Shown: positions 44,373 through 53,442, counted from the first letter of the stretch. The stretch: DNA of 64,000 bases from Cupriavidus sp. 2SB (GCF_005503625.1 NZ_SCMX01000012.1:51837-115836), one strand, 5' to 3'. Notes: generated from the sequence alone by a model not told the origin. Numbers and translations are program-made.

Positions 44373-44936
44373 ATGAAGAAACGAGCCATCGCCGGAGCCA
44401 CAGTCTCTCTTGCTCTCCTAACGTCGGCCAGTGCCACAACATCACAGGACAGCATTCATTACGAATCACCATGGGAGTTGGTCGGTGCTGCCCTGATTCG
44501 ACCGAGAGCGGTGGAGAAGATCCTCGTAGATACCGGCACCACTTGCGCGAAGCTAAAACCAACCTTGGCGCCGCTCGCGGCTGAGGCGTTAGAGGGCTGG
44601 CATTCGCGGAACGGCCCGTATCTTCTCCGCTCCGCGCACTACCGCAAGGATCTCCAGAAAACGATCGAAGCCAAGCCCGACTCGGAGCAGAGCCGTGGGC
44701 TACGGCAGCTCGTCGGTCCTGAGGTCGATAGCATTGTGCTGTCCCTTGCAGACAGAACCGTGGGCGGCTTCAAGAAAGACCTCGACGACAACCCGGCCGC
44801 CGGCGAGCAGTTGTGCAGGGGGTATCTCGGAGGGGCGAAGGATGGAAAGCTGGATCTCAAAATTCGCGACCCAGAGGTAGCCCAGTTTCTAGACAAAGTT
44901 TCGGTTCAGCCCAGCCCTTCGACGGGGCAGCAATGA
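44373..44936 (+). CDS. Hypothetical secreted protein, 187 residues
   Basis: ATG 44373 gives a signal peptide (MKKRAIAGATVSLALLTSAS). The mature part is helical, with two cysteines (TTCAKLK, GEQLCRGYLGG) that could form a disulfide, and ends RDPEVAQFLDKV. No family recognised. Codon use is unremarkable. A GC-rich hairpin follows (listed separately). Confidence 0.65.
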   Translation: MKKRAIAGATVSLALLTSASATTSQDSIHYESPWELVGAALIRPRAVEKILVDTGTTCAKLKPTLAPLAAEALEGWHSRNGPYLLRSAHYRKDLQKTIEAKPDSEQSRGLRQLVGPEVDSIVLSLADRTVGGFKKDLDDNPAAGEQLCRGYLGGAKDGKLDLKIRDPEVAQFLDKVSVQPSPSTGQQ

Positions 44937-44962
44937 CAAGACGCCATCCATGCGAGATTTCA

Positions 44963-45000
44963 CCCTCCCGCTTTTCCTGGCTCTTCTGTGGGAGGGCTTT
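44963..45000 (+). terminator. Possible terminator
   Basis: CCCTCCC and GGGAGGG pair across a 20-nt loop, followed by CTTT, 26 bp after the secreted-protein gene. The loop is large and the T-tract short, so support is weak. Confidence 0.35.
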
Positions 45001-45167
45001 GGCTCAGAACGTTCACGCGCTACGAATCGCAGGGTGAGATGAATGGCGCGGCGCAGTCGGGTCAGCTCAGTTATCCACTGGGGCTCCGTCGACCGCCCCT
45101 CGGGTCGATGGCGGCCTTACGCAGTGCAGGATGAATCGTGGATCTCCGGCCAATACAGGAGCGTTGA

Positions 45168-45860
45168 TTGCTACCCCTTATATTCTTACCCGCCATGCCA
45201 TGCGACGAACGTATGTATTCCGCGCAGGTTTCTGGTCTATCAGACCTGACAGAGTGCAGAGTCATGGTGGTAGCGGCTCCATCGTTTGACGCGAGTGCAG
45301 AACACTTGCTGGCCAGTATCAACGGCAGATTTATCATCGCCGGCACTGCCTATGGTGGGTGCCTTGCGATTGAGACCGCCATTCGCGCCCCAGAGCGCGT
45401 CGCTGGGTTGTGGTTGATGAATTGCAATCCGGGCGCGCACCCTGACCTCAATGCAGTTCGACAGACCAGCCTTCGGCTTCGAAGCGGGCATCTAGATCAG
45501 GTGCTGGAAGAGTTCGCCACTGCGGCGATACCGGATACAGCAGCGCATTGCCGTACCGCGTTTATGGAGATGGGAAGAGACATCGGCGCGGACGTGTTCG
45601 CTCGTCAGTCAGATGCTGCCCTTACCCGAAGGGATCACTGGGATAAGCTGAGTTCCATCGCCGCCCCGACCCTTCTTATATGGGGAATGGCGGATAAGTT
45701 TCTCCACAGCGAGATTGGAGAGAAGATGGCGACGCTTATGCCGAACGCCCAACTCGAGCTGTTGGAAGGATGTGGTCATTTCCCTTCTCTGGAGCAGCCC
45801 CGGCTGACGACCGCGCTGGCTCGAAACTGGCTGCTAAGACACCAACAAACGTTGACATGA
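45168..45860 (+). CDS. Alpha/beta-hydrolase-fold protein lacking the nucleophile Ser
   Basis: A 230-residue protein starting at TTG 45168 (AGGAG at 6 nt). The fold is clear: LIFLPAMPCDERMYSAQ, the nucleophile elbow, VAGLWLMNCNPGAHP, Asp176 in LLIWGMADKF and His204 in EGCGHFPSLEQP. The elbow reads GTAYGG, with Ala61 where the catalytic Ser of GxSxG is expected. So Asp and His are kept but the nucleophile is not, which suggests a non-hydrolytic role (as in some cofactor-free dioxygenases or lyases of this fold) or an inactive protein. Confidence 0.78.
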   Translation: MLPLIFLPAMPCDERMYSAQVSGLSDLTECRVMVVAAPSFDASAEHLLASINGRFIIAGTAYGGCLAIETAIRAPERVAGLWLMNCNPGAHPDLNAVRQTSLRLRSGHLDQVLEEFATAAIPDTAAHCRTAFMEMGRDIGADVFARQSDAALTRRDHWDKLSSIAAPTLLIWGMADKFLHSEIGEKMATLMPNAQLELLEGCGHFPSLEQPRLTTALARNWLLRHQQTLT

Positions 45861-46239
45861 TCCATTTGGTCAGATCGAAGGCAGCGATCGGCCAGAAGGC
45901 GACACTGCCATGTTGGGTGACGGACGGCCGGAACCCGGCCCATTTCTGCCCTCAATCGCTGGAAAAATTCGCCCTTTGAAACGGTCGGCAATCTATTGCT
46001 TTAGGCAGTGGCAACGTTCGACGACTTCGCTATCGGATGTCTAGCGAAAAAAGTGAATAGTGTTGCCAAGGGGGCATTCAGTGGGCGTGAGCCCATGCAA
46101 TGCCCTCCGGTCGTCCAACCACGATTCGCCTTGTTTCTTCAAGCGTTTCCAGTACGGCTCCTGTCTTCACACTGACGACACGCCCCTGAAGAGCAGGTAG
46201 GCGGGTAAACCCCATGTCATACAAATCTCGACTTTTTGA
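45861..46239. other. Stretch without a firm gene
   Basis: A minus-strand frame from 46287 to 46078 gives about 69 residues (MGFTRLPALQGRVVSVKTGA in the middle) with plausible composition. It overlaps the gntR start, lacks a ribosome site and matches no family I know; I do not call it a gene. Confidence 0.3.
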
Positions 46240-46257
46240 TATTTTGTCGCCAAAATA
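46240..46257. promoter_or_regulatory. Inverted repeat before the GntR gene
   Basis: TATTTTG, TCGC, CAAAATA: perfect 7-bp arms, 28 bp upstream of the GntR start. A good candidate for autoregulation of the catabolic operon. Confidence 0.6.
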
Positions 46258-46285
46258 GATTGCATCGTTTGGCACAGAATATTCC

Positions 46286-46978
46286 ATGTCCACTACAAGC
46301 CTTAGCCCCAAAAGTCAGACGCTGGCCGTCTTCGAATCGATTCGTGGAGAAATCCTGGATGCCCGCGTGGAGCCAGGGAGTCGGCTGCACGTGGCATCGC
46401 TGGTGGATCGTTACGGTGTGAGTCAAAGCGCGGTGCGAGAGGCGTTGTCCCGCCTCGTCGCCGACGGGTTGGCGATTGCGCTGGACCAGAAAGGTTTTCG
46501 GGTCGCGCCTGTCTCCATTGCCGACCTTCATGACCTGACCGAATCGCGGATCGAGATGGAATGCGTGTCTCTACGCCGGTCGATCGAGCGAGGGGATGCC
46601 GCCTGGGAGGCGCGCGTACTGGCGGCCTATCACGAACTGTCGAGGTCGACGCCCGTTGCCGTGGCGGAGTTGCAAGGCACCATGCTTCCATGGGCTGTCC
46701 TTCATCGCAGGTTCCATAACGCGCTTGTGAGTGCTGCCGGATCGGATTGGCTGGAGCGCTTCCGGGAGATCATGTTCGACCAGTCAGAGCGATATCGCAT
46801 GCTTTCCGTCTCGCATCCCGTGGGGCCGCGCGATGTGAACGCCGAACACCGTGCCCTGATGGACGCTGCGTTGGAGCGCAACGTCGACAAGGTCAACGAA
46901 CTCGTGGCCGCCCATTTCCGCGAGACCGCCAACGTGGTTACCGCGGCGATGGAACAACGGGCGAAGGATGCTGAATGA
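46286..46978 (+). CDS. GntR-family regulator, FCD type
   Basis: A 230-residue regulator: winged helix about 10-75 (LVDRYGVSQSAVREALSRLV) and an all-helical FCD effector domain (about 85-220) with the His/Asp metal pattern (LHRRFHNALV, EHRALMDAAL). It is the first gene of an eight-gene run and overlaps the next by 4 nt. FCD regulators sense organic acids; here the ligand is probably the pathway substrate. An inverted repeat lies upstream. Confidence 0.9.
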   Translation: MSTTSLSPKSQTLAVFESIRGEILDARVEPGSRLHVASLVDRYGVSQSAVREALSRLVADGLAIALDQKGFRVAPVSIADLHDLTESRIEMECVSLRRSIERGDAAWEARVLAAYHELSRSTPVAVAELQGTMLPWAVLHRRFHNALVSAAGSDWLERFREIMFDQSERYRMLSVSHPVGPRDVNAEHRALMDAALERNVDKVNELVAAHFRETANVVTAAMEQRAKDAE

Positions 46979-47649
46979 GCCAGATAACGCTCACCTTCGA
47001 CAACGGTCCGACCGAAGCCGTCACGCCTTGGGTACTAGATGTACTCGCGAAGTACGACATCCGATCCACGTTCTTCGTGCTCGGCAAGAACATCGAAGAG
47101 CCAAGCAATCGTGCCCTGATGCACAGGGCACGCGAAGAAGGACACTGGATCGGCAATCACACCTTCACGCACGAGGTGCCGCTGGGGAAGTCCACCGTCG
47201 AGTCCGTCTGCGACGACGAGATCGGCAGGACGCAATCGTTGATCGGCGGCGCTGCACATCCTGACAAGTTGTTCCGGCCTTTCGGCGGCGGCGGCATCCT
47301 CGGACCTCATTTGCTGAGTCCGGCTGCCTGCACGTATCTCGAAGCAGGCGGCTACACCTGCGTGCTCTGGAATTCGATTTCACGCGACTGGGAGGATCCG
47401 GACGGATGGGTGGACACCGCTCTGCAGCAATGCGCGCACCTTGAAAACGCTCTAACGGTCCTCCACGACTACGAAACCGGTGCGATGCGCATTCTCGAGC
47501 GCTTCATCGTACGGGCACTCGAAAGAGGTGACTCGTTCCAGCAGGCATTCCCACCTGCCTGTGTGCCGATGCACCGGGGTGTCCGGATGCTTCCCATGGA
47601 TTCATTTGTCTGTACGCCGGTGCGAGCCACCGAAGGAGATCATCAATGA
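46975..47649 (+). CDS. Polysaccharide deacetylase (NodB-fold) family protein
   Basis: A 224-residue NodB-fold protein: motif 1 TFDNGP (Asp9, Asn10), motif 2 HTFTH (His62, His66), and RPFGGGG. The second Asp of the usual TFDD is Asn, as in many relatives of this subfamily, so metal coordination may differ. Within a catabolic operon it more likely deacylates or deaminates a small molecule (allantoinase-like) than chitin. ATGA overlaps at both ends (with gntR and the cupin gene) imply tight coupling. Confidence 0.85.
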   Translation: MSQITLTFDNGPTEAVTPWVLDVLAKYDIRSTFFVLGKNIEEPSNRALMHRAREEGHWIGNHTFTHEVPLGKSTVESVCDDEIGRTQSLIGGAAHPDKLFRPFGGGGILGPHLLSPAACTYLEAGGYTCVLWNSISRDWEDPDGWVDTALQQCAHLENALTVLHDYETGAMRILERFIVRALERGDSFQQAFPPACVPMHRGVRMLPMDSFVCTPVRATEGDHQ

Positions 47650-48107
47650 GCACCGAACAAATGACGGGCGGAATCATCGTGACGCCCGATGAAGCGACGC
47701 CCATCCAGCCGTTCGGCCTTGATATGCGCGTACTGCTAAGTAGCGAAGCCACCGGCGGCACGATCTCGGTCATCATGGCATCCCACAAGCCCGGTGAGGG
47801 CCCTCCCGACCACCTGCATCACATGCAGGAAGAGTGTTTCTTCATTGTCGAAGGCACCTATGAACTGACAGCGGGAGACGTCACGCGCACGGTCGGACCC
47901 GGCACGATCGTGTACCTGCCGCGCGGTGTTGTGCACAGCTTCAAGAATGTCGGTACGACAGTTGCCCGAATGCTCGACTGGAGTGTTCCAGGCGGACAGG
48001 ATCGTTACTTCACCGAGATTTCCAACCGGGCCGGAACAGGCTTCGCTGGCGCAAATATCGCGCAAATCAGCGAGAAGCACGACACCCACTTCCCGGCCTC
48101 GCACTAA
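47646..48107 (+). CDS. Cupin-domain protein
   Basis: A 153-residue single-domain cupin. Motif 1 is GPPDHLHHMQEECFFIVEGT and motif 2 GTIVYLPRGVVHSFKNVG, with the His and Glu ligands for a metal. Could be a dioxygenase, isomerase or sensor in the pathway; the reaction is not predictable. Overlaps the deacetylase gene by 4 nt. Confidence 0.85.
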   Translation: MSTEQMTGGIIVTPDEATPIQPFGLDMRVLLSSEATGGTISVIMASHKPGEGPPDHLHHMQEECFFIVEGTYELTAGDVTRTVGPGTIVYLPRGVVHSFKNVGTTVARMLDWSVPGGQDRYFTEISNRAGTGFAGANIAQISEKHDTHFPASH

Positions 48108-48193
48108 TCCTCCTCACGATTTAATTCTCGCCCCCGGAGACACTGATCGTGTGTCCGGGCGGGAAAACTCACGCCCAGAAAATAGGAAAGCTC

Positions 48194-49063
48194 ATGCGAT
48201 TCGTCACTTTCAAGACACGCACAAATGCACGACCGTCCCTTGCCGTGCGTACTCCGGAAGGCTTGCGCGCCCTCAATGGTTTCGATGCCCCTCGCGTCCC
48301 CCAATGTCTCCAGACCCTACTCGCCCTGGGCCCCTCCGCAATGCGCGAGGCGGCTGCAGTCATCGCTCAGTTGGGCGAGCCGGTCGACATGGACCAGATC
48401 GTCTATCTCTCTCCGATACTCGCGCCGTCGAAGATCATCTGCGTGGGCCTTAACTATCTTGACCACACGAAGGAAAGCAACTTCGAGCAACCCGCCTACC
48501 CCACCCTTTTTCTTCGTGTCGCGTCGAGCTTTGTTGGGCACGACGACGCATTGATCAGACCCAGGTGCTCCGAGCAGTTCGACTACGAAGGGGAATTGGT
48601 CGCATTCATCGGGAAGGCGGGCAAGCACATCCCGAAATCGTCGGCTCTTGATCATGTCGCCGGTTACGCCGTGTCAAATGAAGGGTCGGTGCGCGACTAT
48701 CAATTCAAATCGCCGCAGTGGACGGTAGGCAAGAACTTCGATAGGTCCGGCTCGATTGGGCCCGAGTTCGTTTCCGCAGATGAAGTGCCCCTGGGCGGCG
48801 CCGGGCTGAGAATCGAAACGCGACTCAATGGAAAGACGGTGCAATCGTCAAATACTTCGGACATGGTCTTCGACACGGCGACGGTCATCTCGCTCGTCAG
48901 CGAGGCAATGTCACTGGCGCCTGGCGACACCATCCTGATGGGCACGCCGGCCGGCGTCGGCCTTGCGCGCAAGCCTCCGCTGTACATGAAGCCTGGAGAT
49001 ATCGCCGAAGTCGAAGTGGAAGGTGTCGGCCTGCTGCGTAACGCTGTGGCCGACGAGGAATAG
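48194..49063 (+). CDS. Fumarylacetoacetate hydrolase (FAH)-family protein
   Basis: A 289-residue FAH-fold enzyme. KIICVGLNYLDHTKESNFEQ and FDYEGELVAFIGKAGKHI hold the metal-binding Glu residues; later segments DTILMGTPAGVGLARKPPLY and PGDIAEVEVEGVG are diagnostic. Start ATG 48194, with AGGAAAG upstream. Family reactions: hydrolysis of acylpyruvates, hydration of 2-oxopent-4-enoate, or decarboxylation, all late steps of aromatic or heterocycle breakdown. It fits the idea that this operon degrades a ring-derived acid. Confidence 0.9.
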   Translation: MRFVTFKTRTNARPSLAVRTPEGLRALNGFDAPRVPQCLQTLLALGPSAMREAAAVIAQLGEPVDMDQIVYLSPILAPSKIICVGLNYLDHTKESNFEQPAYPTLFLRVASSFVGHDDALIRPRCSEQFDYEGELVAFIGKAGKHIPKSSALDHVAGYAVSNEGSVRDYQFKSPQWTVGKNFDRSGSIGPEFVSADEVPLGGAGLRIETRLNGKTVQSSNTSDMVFDTATVISLVSEAMSLAPGDTILMGTPAGVGLARKPPLYMKPGDIAEVEVEGVGLLRNAVADEE

Positions 49064-49068
49064 TCGCC

Positions 49069-49638
49069 ATGGCCGAACGGCTTCAAGTCAAGCTGCTAGT
49101 CGGTAGCCTGCGCGAATCCTCGATCAATCGCCGCCTTGCAACGGCGTTGATGAACCTGCTCGCGCCGGACATGGACTGTGCCATCGTGGAAATCGGAGCC
49201 CTTCCACACTACAACGAGGACGATGAATCGCGGGCAGACCCTGACGTACTGACGTTCCGAAGCGCTTGCAGTGCGGCCGACGCGTTCATCTTCGTCACGC
49301 CGGAGTACAACCGGTCAATCCCTGGCGTTCTTAAGAACGCCATCGATTACGGTTCCCGACCCAAGGACAACAGTGTCTGGAAGGGGTTGCCCTGCGCGGT
49401 CATCGGTGCGTCTCCAGGTGTACTCGGAACGTGCATGGCCCAGCAGCATCTGCGAAACATTCTTGCCGCGTTGGATATGGCAGTGATGGCCCATCAGGAA
49501 GCCTATATACATGCCAGGCCAGGACTGCTCCGGGACGACGGCCTCGTAACGGACGAAGCCGTTGCGCAGTTTCTTGCACGCTGGTGCAGTTCCTTCCGCG
49601 ACTGGACACATTTGATCGGCCGCAACCGGTCGCCATGA
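49069..49638 (+). CDS. NADPH-dependent FMN reductase
   Basis: A 189-residue flavodoxin-fold protein: KLLVGSLRESSINRRLATAL (phosphate-binding loop), FIFVTPEYNRSIPGVLKNAI (flavin-binding SPEYN-type motif), DYGSRPKDNSVWKGLPCAVI. GAGGAA precedes ATG 49069 in the end of the FAH gene. It may supply reduced FMN to a monooxygenase or reduce a quinone or nitro substrate in the pathway. Confidence 0.9.
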   Translation: MAERLQVKLLVGSLRESSINRRLATALMNLLAPDMDCAIVEIGALPHYNEDDESRADPDVLTFRSACSAADAFIFVTPEYNRSIPGVLKNAIDYGSRPKDNSVWKGLPCAVIGASPGVLGTCMAQQHLRNILAALDMAVMAHQEAYIHARPGLLRDDGLVTDEAVAQFLARWCSSFRDWTHLIGRNRSP

Positions 49639-49704
49639 CCCGCGGGCGGCCCGACAACAAGTATCAAAAACAGACAGCCGGCCCGACCGGCGCTCGGAGA
49701 CCAT

Positions 49705-50676
49705 ATGAAACCCGCTATTGTTGTTCGTAAGCTCGTTGTGGCGGCGTCCCTCGCCTGTGCCAGCGCGGTAGCGCTCGCACAAGTGTGGCCTGCCAGACCT
49801 GTCAAGGTCGTGATCGGCGTGCCCGCCGGAATTGCCGCTGACGTCATTGCCAGGCTCTACTGCGAGAAGCTTTCCAAGGCACTGGGACAGCCAGTAGTCG
49901 TCGACAACAAGCCTGGAGCCACGGGCAACATCGCCCAGGACGTGGTAGCGAAAGCGCCGGGGGACGGATACACACTGTTGTACGCCGTATCGAACTCGTT
50001 CGTGAGCAACCCGTTTGCCTTCAAGAAACTACCGTTCCGCGTGGACACGGATTTCGTGCCGGTTGCTCAGACGGTGCGCAATGGCCTCTATCTGGTCACG
50101 AGCAAGGACTTTCCCGCCAAGACCGTGCCGGATCTCGCCGCACTCGTACGCGCTCATCCTGGCAAGTACAACTACGCCTCCTACGGGATCGGCGGCTTTC
50201 CGCATCTGGTGATGGAGCTTGTGCTTAACCAGGAACGCATGGACATGGTGCACGTCCCTTACAAAGGGGGCGCGCTGCAGGAGGTGGTGGGCGGCTCGGT
50301 GCCGATGGTCTGGGAGCCTGCGGCGAACGCCGTGCCATTCATCCGCGAGGGACGCGTCCAGGCACTCGCAGTGTGGGGCTATGGAAAACGCAATCCAGCG
50401 ACACCAACCGTGCCGAACATCGCCGAGTTGGTTCCCGGCACGGATGTGGGGAGCTTTCAAGGATTCTGGGCACCGGCTGGTACACCACGCGATATCGTCA
50501 TGCGCCTGAATCAGGAGATCACGAAGGCCAGTCGAAACCCCGACCTGATCGAGAAAATCCGGATCGCGTATGCGGAGCCGGTGACGTCGACGCCCGAAGA
50601 CATGGCCGCCGAGATCAAGCGTGAATCGGTGAGGTGGGCGCAATTGATCAAGGCCAGGAACATCCGCCTCGACTAA
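49705..50676 (+). CDS. Bug/TctC-family periplasmic receptor
   Basis: A 323-residue receptor with a signal peptide (AASLACASAVALAQ) and family segments WPARPVKVVIGVPAGIAADV, VVVDNKPGATGNIAQDVVAK, GYTLLYAVSNSFVSNPFAFK and GFWAPAGTPRDIVMRLNQEI. Within the operon it is the probable capture protein for the substrate. No membrane partner gene is in the window, as is usual for Bug proteins. Confidence 0.92.
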   Translation: MKPAIVVRKLVVAASLACASAVALAQVWPARPVKVVIGVPAGIAADVIARLYCEKLSKALGQPVVVDNKPGATGNIAQDVVAKAPGDGYTLLYAVSNSFVSNPFAFKKLPFRVDTDFVPVAQTVRNGLYLVTSKDFPAKTVPDLAALVRAHPGKYNYASYGIGGFPHLVMELVLNQERMDMVHVPYKGGALQEVVGGSVPMVWEPAANAVPFIREGRVQALAVWGYGKRNPATPTVPNIAELVPGTDVGSFQGFWAPAGTPRDIVMRLNQEITKASRNPDLIEKIRIAYAEPVTSTPEDMAAEIKRESVRWAQLIKARNIRLD

Positions 50677-50700
50677 CTGCAGAACACACAGGGAGCGCTT

Positions 50701-51138
50701 ATGGATGATGCAACGATGGCGATCATGCTGGCCGAGTGGAGCTGCACGAAGGCCATTCACAGATACGCGAAAGCGGCCGACGGTAACGACGTTGACGCGT
50801 TTCTCGACGCCTTTACCCCCGACGGGATCTGGCTGCGCCCCGATGGGCAAGCCGTAAAAGGGCATGCGGCGCTGCGCGCGTTCTATGTGGCGCGGCCGCA
50901 AAACTACTCGCGACACATCATTTCGAACATCGTGGTCGATGTAAGCGATGTGGAGCATGCTACTGCGACGTCAATAGGCGTCGTCGTAAAGGCCATGGCA
51001 CCTGTCACGTTCCCCCTGACGGTGCTCCCTCAACTGCTGCTCGCCGATTACGAAGACAGCTTTCGTCGTTGCGACGATGGTCATTGGCGTATTTCGCACC
51101 GTCGCGTGACATTGCAAGCCGATACCCGGTCCTCTTGA
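50701..51138 (+). CDS. SnoaL/NTF2-like protein
   Basis: A 145-residue cone-fold protein: AIHRYAKAADGNDVDAFLDA, FTPDGIWLRPDGQAVKGHAA, then a C-terminal strand DGHWRISHRRV. SnoaL-like proteins act as isomerases, hydrolases or hydroxylase accessory proteins; many in such operons are uncharacterised. It lies 24 nt after the receptor gene, with GGGAG before the ATG. Confidence 0.85.
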   Translation: MDDATMAIMLAEWSCTKAIHRYAKAADGNDVDAFLDAFTPDGIWLRPDGQAVKGHAALRAFYVARPQNYSRHIISNIVVDVSDVEHATATSIGVVVKAMAPVTFPLTVLPQLLLADYEDSFRRCDDGHWRISHRRVTLQADTRSS

Positions 51139-51287
51139 CTTAGAGGGGCGAGGCCGCGCCTCCACCTGCGTAAATCCCACCACTGAAGCACCCCATTCGC
51201 GCCACGACCCTGTCGCGTGCTCGCGACGACTGCGTTCGTCCGAACGCAGCCGATTGCAGAAAAAATTACATAAAAATGGAGGAGACC

Positions 51288-52379
51288 ATGCAAGGTTCGA
51301 AATGGATTTTCGGCGCGCTGGCGGTTCTGCCCAGCGTCGCGTCTGCACAATCGTCGGTCACGCTCTACGGGCTGATCGATAACGGCGTCGAGTACATCAA
51401 CCACGTAGGCGCGGCAAGTACTGGCGTGGTACGGATGCCCAAATTTACGGGCACGGTGCCCTCGCGCTGGGGCATGCGCGGCACGGAAGATCTCGGGAGA
51501 GGAATCAAGTCCATGTTCGTACTGGAGTCCGGATTTGCACCGGAGTCCGGAACATCTGCCCAGGGCGGACGTCTGTTTGGCCGCCAGGCGTACGTGGGCC
51601 TGAGCAGCGATCGCTGGGGCCAGCTCACGTTTGGCAGACAGTTCACGATGCAGTTCTGGGCGACGCTCGACTCCGACATCCTGACCTCGAACGTGTACGG
51701 CGGCAACGTGGTGGATTCCTATCGGGCGAACCCTCGCGCTGACAATGCTATTGGCTACCGCGGAAAGTTTGGCAACATCACCATCGCCGGTACCTACAGT
51801 CTTGGGCGTGATGTTGTCAGTGCACCTGCAGGCGCCAACTGCGCGGGCGAGAACCCTGCAGACAACCAAGCCTGCCGCGGATGGTCGGCGATGATTGCCT
51901 ACGACACGAACACGTGGGGCGTTTCCACAGCCTACGAGTCGTTGCGCGGCGGCGCGGACGCCACCGGTGGGCTCACGAGCAGCGGGCTCAAGGACAACCG
52001 GCTTATCTTCGGCGCATATTCGCTGATGAACAACGTCAAGGTGGGCATAGGAGGAACGATTCGCGACAACGACGGCAGTACGACGCCGCATAGCCAGCTC
52101 TATTACGTCGGCGCAGCATATGACCTCACGCCGGCACTTAACCTCGCGGCGCAGATCTATTGGCTACGCTACAGCCATAGCCCGAACAAGGCATGGCTGG
52201 AAGCGGTGCGCGTGACCTATTCGTTCTCAAAGCGCACGTCGGCGTATGTGACAGCGGGTTTCATCGATAACCGTGGCGATCTGGCGTTGTCGGTAAGCAG
52301 CGGCGACAACACCAACACATCCCCGACGCCCGGGGGCAACCAGTTCGGGACGATGGTGGGATTGAAGCATGTGTTCTGA
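51288..52379 (+). CDS. Gram-negative porin (OmpC/Omp32-like)
   Basis: A 363-residue outer-membrane barrel. ATG 51288 follows GGAGGAG; signal peptide SKWIFGALAVLPSVASAQSS. The mature N terminus SVTLYGLIDNGVEYINHVGA, the segment GRQAYVGLSSDRWGQLTFGR and the closing aromatic strand GTMVGLKHVF are typical of Burkholderiales trimeric porins. Last gene of the operon, giving outer-membrane entry for the pathway substrate. It may have its own promoter, since 149 bp precede it. Confidence 0.92.
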   Translation: MQGSKWIFGALAVLPSVASAQSSVTLYGLIDNGVEYINHVGAASTGVVRMPKFTGTVPSRWGMRGTEDLGRGIKSMFVLESGFAPESGTSAQGGRLFGRQAYVGLSSDRWGQLTFGRQFTMQFWATLDSDILTSNVYGGNVVDSYRANPRADNAIGYRGKFGNITIAGTYSLGRDVVSAPAGANCAGENPADNQACRGWSAMIAYDTNTWGVSTAYESLRGGADATGGLTSSGLKDNRLIFGAYSLMNNVKVGIGGTIRDNDGSTTPHSQLYYVGAAYDLTPALNLAAQIYWLRYSHSPNKAWLEAVRVTYSFSKRTSAYVTAGFIDNRGDLALSVSSGDNTNTSPTPGGNQFGTMVGLKHVF

Positions 52380-52851
52380 CACACCGGGCTACGTGACGCT
52401 TTAAAAGCCTGGGGTAATTCGAAAAATTTCCACGCTTCCGTCTCTCGCGCGACCGTTTACGAACAATGAACGGACCTTTAATTTAGCCCGCCGATAGTCC
52501 GTGTTGGGTCGTTCTGCGACGGTCACAGCGTCGGACAACTTCGGCGGCCGGTCTCCCCGCCAGTAACTGGTAGCTACCAGCTATCCCTCGACGGCAGTTG
52601 CCGCGGCCAATCTGCATGCGCCCCACCCTGCATCCGGACTCGACCGCTACCGGCCAGCACCACCGCCTTACCGGAGACCCTTCAAAGACATGGCTCCGCC
52701 ACAAACCGCACGCCCGTGCCGACATCTGAAAATAGCCAGCCCTACGACATTTGAGCAAAGCCTAGACATTCTGTTGTAAGGGCCAAACCAGAATGTCCGC
52801 TTCCAGCCAGATCAGAATGTCCTCTGGCAAGACCTAACGCCGTGAGACACG
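52380..52851. repeat. Gene-free stretch with three CAGAATGTC repeats
   Basis: Inverted copy GACATTCTG at 52765-52773, direct copies CAGAATGTCC at 52789-52798 and 52813-52822. The layout suggests an insertion-sequence end or other small remnant. No gene is credible in this 470-bp interval. Confidence 0.45.
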
Positions 52852-53442
52852 CTAGGCCGTCGTGAAATCAACAACTGTTTTCCACAGCACGAGCGCGCCA
52901 ATGTTCAGGACCACTGTCGCCCAGAAGACCATCTGAAATGCCTGCTTCCGATTCTTATGCCGAAGCAGGTGTTGCGCAGCCAGCGCGCCTGGCCATCCTC
53001 CGCATAGTGCAACGAGATGCAGATTGGCCTCCGGAATACGCCAGGCCTTCCGATTTGCCCGGGCCTTGTCGTCAGCGTACGCGATGAAGGCGATGACACT
53101 GGCCGCCACGCTGACAATGCCGACGAATCGAGGAAGATAGCCGCCCAGTGCTCCCAGGACGATTGCGACCAACGCCATTACTCCGACTAGCGCCGGTATC
53201 CAGTTCGCCCCGGCGCCACTGCCTGACTTTGGGGCGCCCGCGATGGCGACGTTTAACGCCTGCATTCGACCATCCTTGCCTTTGGCAAGTTCGAAGCTCA
53301 CGCGGTCGCCCACCTTCGGCTGAACAGCGCGCGTGCGCAGCGCAGTCACATGAAAGAACACGTCCTTGAGATCCGCGTGGATGTCGATGAAGCCATAGCC
53401 CCTGTCGGCATGCCAGGATTTGATCCGCCCTGCTCTCTTCAT
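52852..53442 (-). CDS. Cold-shock domain fused to DUF1294 membrane domain
   Basis: A 196-residue protein. Residues 1-65 are a cold-shock nucleic-acid-binding domain (GRIKSWHADRGYGFIDIHAD, LKDVFFHVTALRTR). The C-terminal half has three to four membrane helices with the DUF1294 signature (ADDKARANRKAWRIPEANLH, LHLVALCGGWPGALAAQHLL). This fusion is common in proteobacteria; the role is unknown, perhaps RNA binding at the membrane. Start ATG 53442. Confidence 0.9.
   Translation of the reverse strand: MKRAGRIKSWHADRGYGFIDIHADLKDVFFHVTALRTRAVQPKVGDRVSFELAKGKDGRMQALNVAIAGAPKSGSGAGANWIPALVGVMALVAIVLGALGGYLPRFVGIVSVAASVIAFIAYADDKARANRKAWRIPEANLHLVALCGGWPGALAAQHLLRHKNRKQAFQMVFWATVVLNIGALVLWKTVVDFTTA

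Noticed and set aside
46078..46287. Minus-strand frame of about 69 codons before gntR
   Set aside because: Composition is plausible, but it overlaps the gntR start codon and operator, lacks a ribosome site and matches no family.
51081..52091. 336-codon minus-strand frame opposite the porin gene
   Set aside because: Shadow of the porin; the plus frame has signal peptide, barrel strands and the closing aromatic strand.
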